NCBI RefSeq assembly: GCF_003121485.1
Contig: NZ_QAVX01000002.1
Coordinates: forward strand, 276,454 to 340,453
Source of the DNA: Dyella sp. C11
GTDB lineage: Bacteria > Pseudomonadota > Gammaproteobacteria > Xanthomonadales > Rhodanobacteraceae
Direction of reading: 5' to 3'
Length of the DNA stretch: 64,000 nt
Position numbers and translations under genes: made by a program
Shown: positions 63,374 through 64,000 of the stretch, one piece after another
How positions within the stretch are numbered: the first letter of the stretch is position 1
Layout: each line of letters begins with the position of its first letter
Notes under the pieces: generated by a model
What the model was told of the DNA's origin: nothing
The model's input: the letters and a program-made list of their open reading frames with translations, nothing else
The model's database searches: none

Positions 63374-64000
63374 ATGCCGGCCGAGCAAATCGCCTTCACC
63401 ACACCTGTCAACGCCACATCGTGGCAACGCTGGATGGTCTTCTCGCCGTTCGGCCGCATCGTCTTCTTCGCCGCCCTCTACTTCGTGCTGTTCAAGCTGG
63501 TGTCGGCGAGCATCGGCGTGACGGGCCTGATGGCGCCAGAGGTTTCACCCATCTCGCGCGCCTTCGGCATCCTGCTGATGCAGTTGATTCCGGCCGTGGT
63601 GGCGTACGTCATCCTGGTGAAGGCCATTGAACGTCGCCCGATGCGCGAGCTGGCCGCTCGTGACGTTCCCACGCTCGGCGGTGCAGGCCTGCTCGTGGGC
63701 GCCGTGCTGTTCAGTACCGTGGTGCTCGTGCTGTGGCTTGCCGGCAGCTACCACGTCACCGGCACCAACCCGCAGGTGAACTGGCTGCCCGCCGTGTTGA
63801 CCACCGGCTTGGGCGCAGGCATTGGCGAAGAAATCCTGACGCGCGGCGTGCTGTTCCGTGCGGTGGAAGAAGGCCTGGGCACCTGGTGGGCGCTGGCCAT
63901 CTCGGCCCTGTTCTTCGGCGCCGCCCACATCTTCAACCCCGGCGCCACGCTGTGGAGCTCGCTCGCCATCGCCATCGAGGCCGGCGTGCTGCTCGCCCTG
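63374..64000 (+). CDS. CPBP-family intramembrane glutamic protease, 3' end cut by window
   Basis: This is the first 209 residues of an inner-membrane protease of the CAAX-protease/bacteriocin-processing (CPBP, Abi) family. Several hydrophobic helices precede motif 1 GEEILTRGVLFR (catalytic Glu pair and Arg) and motif 2 FFGAAHIFNPG (His). Most members have unknown substrates; roles in peptide maturation or self-immunity are known for some. The ATG at 63374 follows AGGGGGA. The third motif and the stop codon lie beyond position 64000. Confidence 0.88.
   Translation, partial: MPAEQIAFTTPVNATSWQRWMVFSPFGRIVFFAALYFVLFKLVSASIGVTGLMAPEVSPISRAFGILLMQLIPAVVAYVILVKAIERRPMRELAARDVPTLGGAGLLVGAVLFSTVVLVLWLAGSYHVTGTNPQVNWLPAVLTTGLGAGIGEEILTRGVLFRAVEEGLGTWWALAISALFFGAAHIFNPGATLWSSLAIAIEAGVLLAL

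Noticed and set aside
63374-64000. A phage-defence (Abi) call for the CPBP protein
   Set aside because: The Abi name for this family is historical. There is no defence gene nearby, and the usual role is intramembrane proteolysis.

Overview
The window is high-GC DNA from a gammaproteobacterium, most likely of the order Xanthomonadales and probably the family Rhodanobacteraceae (Dyella, Luteibacter, Rhodanobacter or a relative). This is inferred from gene content: pilSR beside sucC, metX-metB-homoserine dehydrogenase behind a SAM riboswitch, a cstA-ybdD pair, GH92 and TonB-dependent receptor genes, and dense REP-like intergenic repeats. It reads as ordinary chromosome. I see no phage, plasmid, CRISPR, rRNA, tRNA or insertion-sequence gene. 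Both ends cut a gene: sucC on the left (minus strand) and a CPBP-family membrane protease on the right (plus strand).

Layout. 1-4.7 kb: sucC, divergent from the type IV pilus regulators pilS-pilR. 5.4-9.3 kb: a three-gene two-component cassette (CHASE3-PAS kinase, single-domain receiver, REC-kinase-REC). 9.3-16.8 kb: a mannoside locus. A secreted GH92 mannosidase diverges from lacI-type regulator, sugar MFS transporter, PfkB kinase and AGE-family isomerase genes, and two matching LacI-type operators lie in the shared promoter region. The inferred route is mannoside to mannose, uptake, isomerisation to fructose, then phosphorylation. 18.3-22 kb: def, cstA-ybdD and a DUF2127 protein. 22-28.6 kb: purL followed by a membrane protein, a glycosyltransferase and an EamA transporter. 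28.7-33.2 kb: dsbC, xerD, an RDD protein, a methyltransferase and an intracellular PHB depolymerase. 34-41.5 kb: threonine aldolase, a glucan-exporter-like ABC protein, lptF-lptG, pepA and holC. 41.7-48.2 kb: a beta-propeller hybrid kinase, a YceI-cytochrome b561-YceI operon and a glutaredoxin. 48.4-55.2 kb: a Fur-box-controlled siderophore receptor, sdaA, a Sel1 protein and an amino-acid permease. 55.4-58.7 kb: metX-metB-hom. 59.1-64 kb: a duplicated-domain exported protein, DUF1304, an M24 peptidase, prfC and the CPBP protease.

The intergenic DNA is unusually structured. Three MITE-like mosaic islands (about 560-760 bp, with about 45-bp terminal inverted repeats), pairs of REP elements (REPINs) and covarying hairpin repeats fill eight of the nine convergent gene junctions. 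In one junction the 3' end of a yceI gene has been carried along in a tandem array of about 297-bp units together with two REPIN types.

The items most worth a second look are: the yceI-tail/REPIN tandem array; tandem AGACGTCT (met-box-like) sites directly upstream of a SAM-I riboswitch promoter; the sugar transporter with an extra Ala/Leu-rich segment of about 135 residues in its predicted periplasmic TM5-TM6 loop; lptF, which appears to start at a CTG codon behind an overlapping six-codon minigene; and the MITE-like islands. All calls come from reading sequence and translations only; no database search was run.
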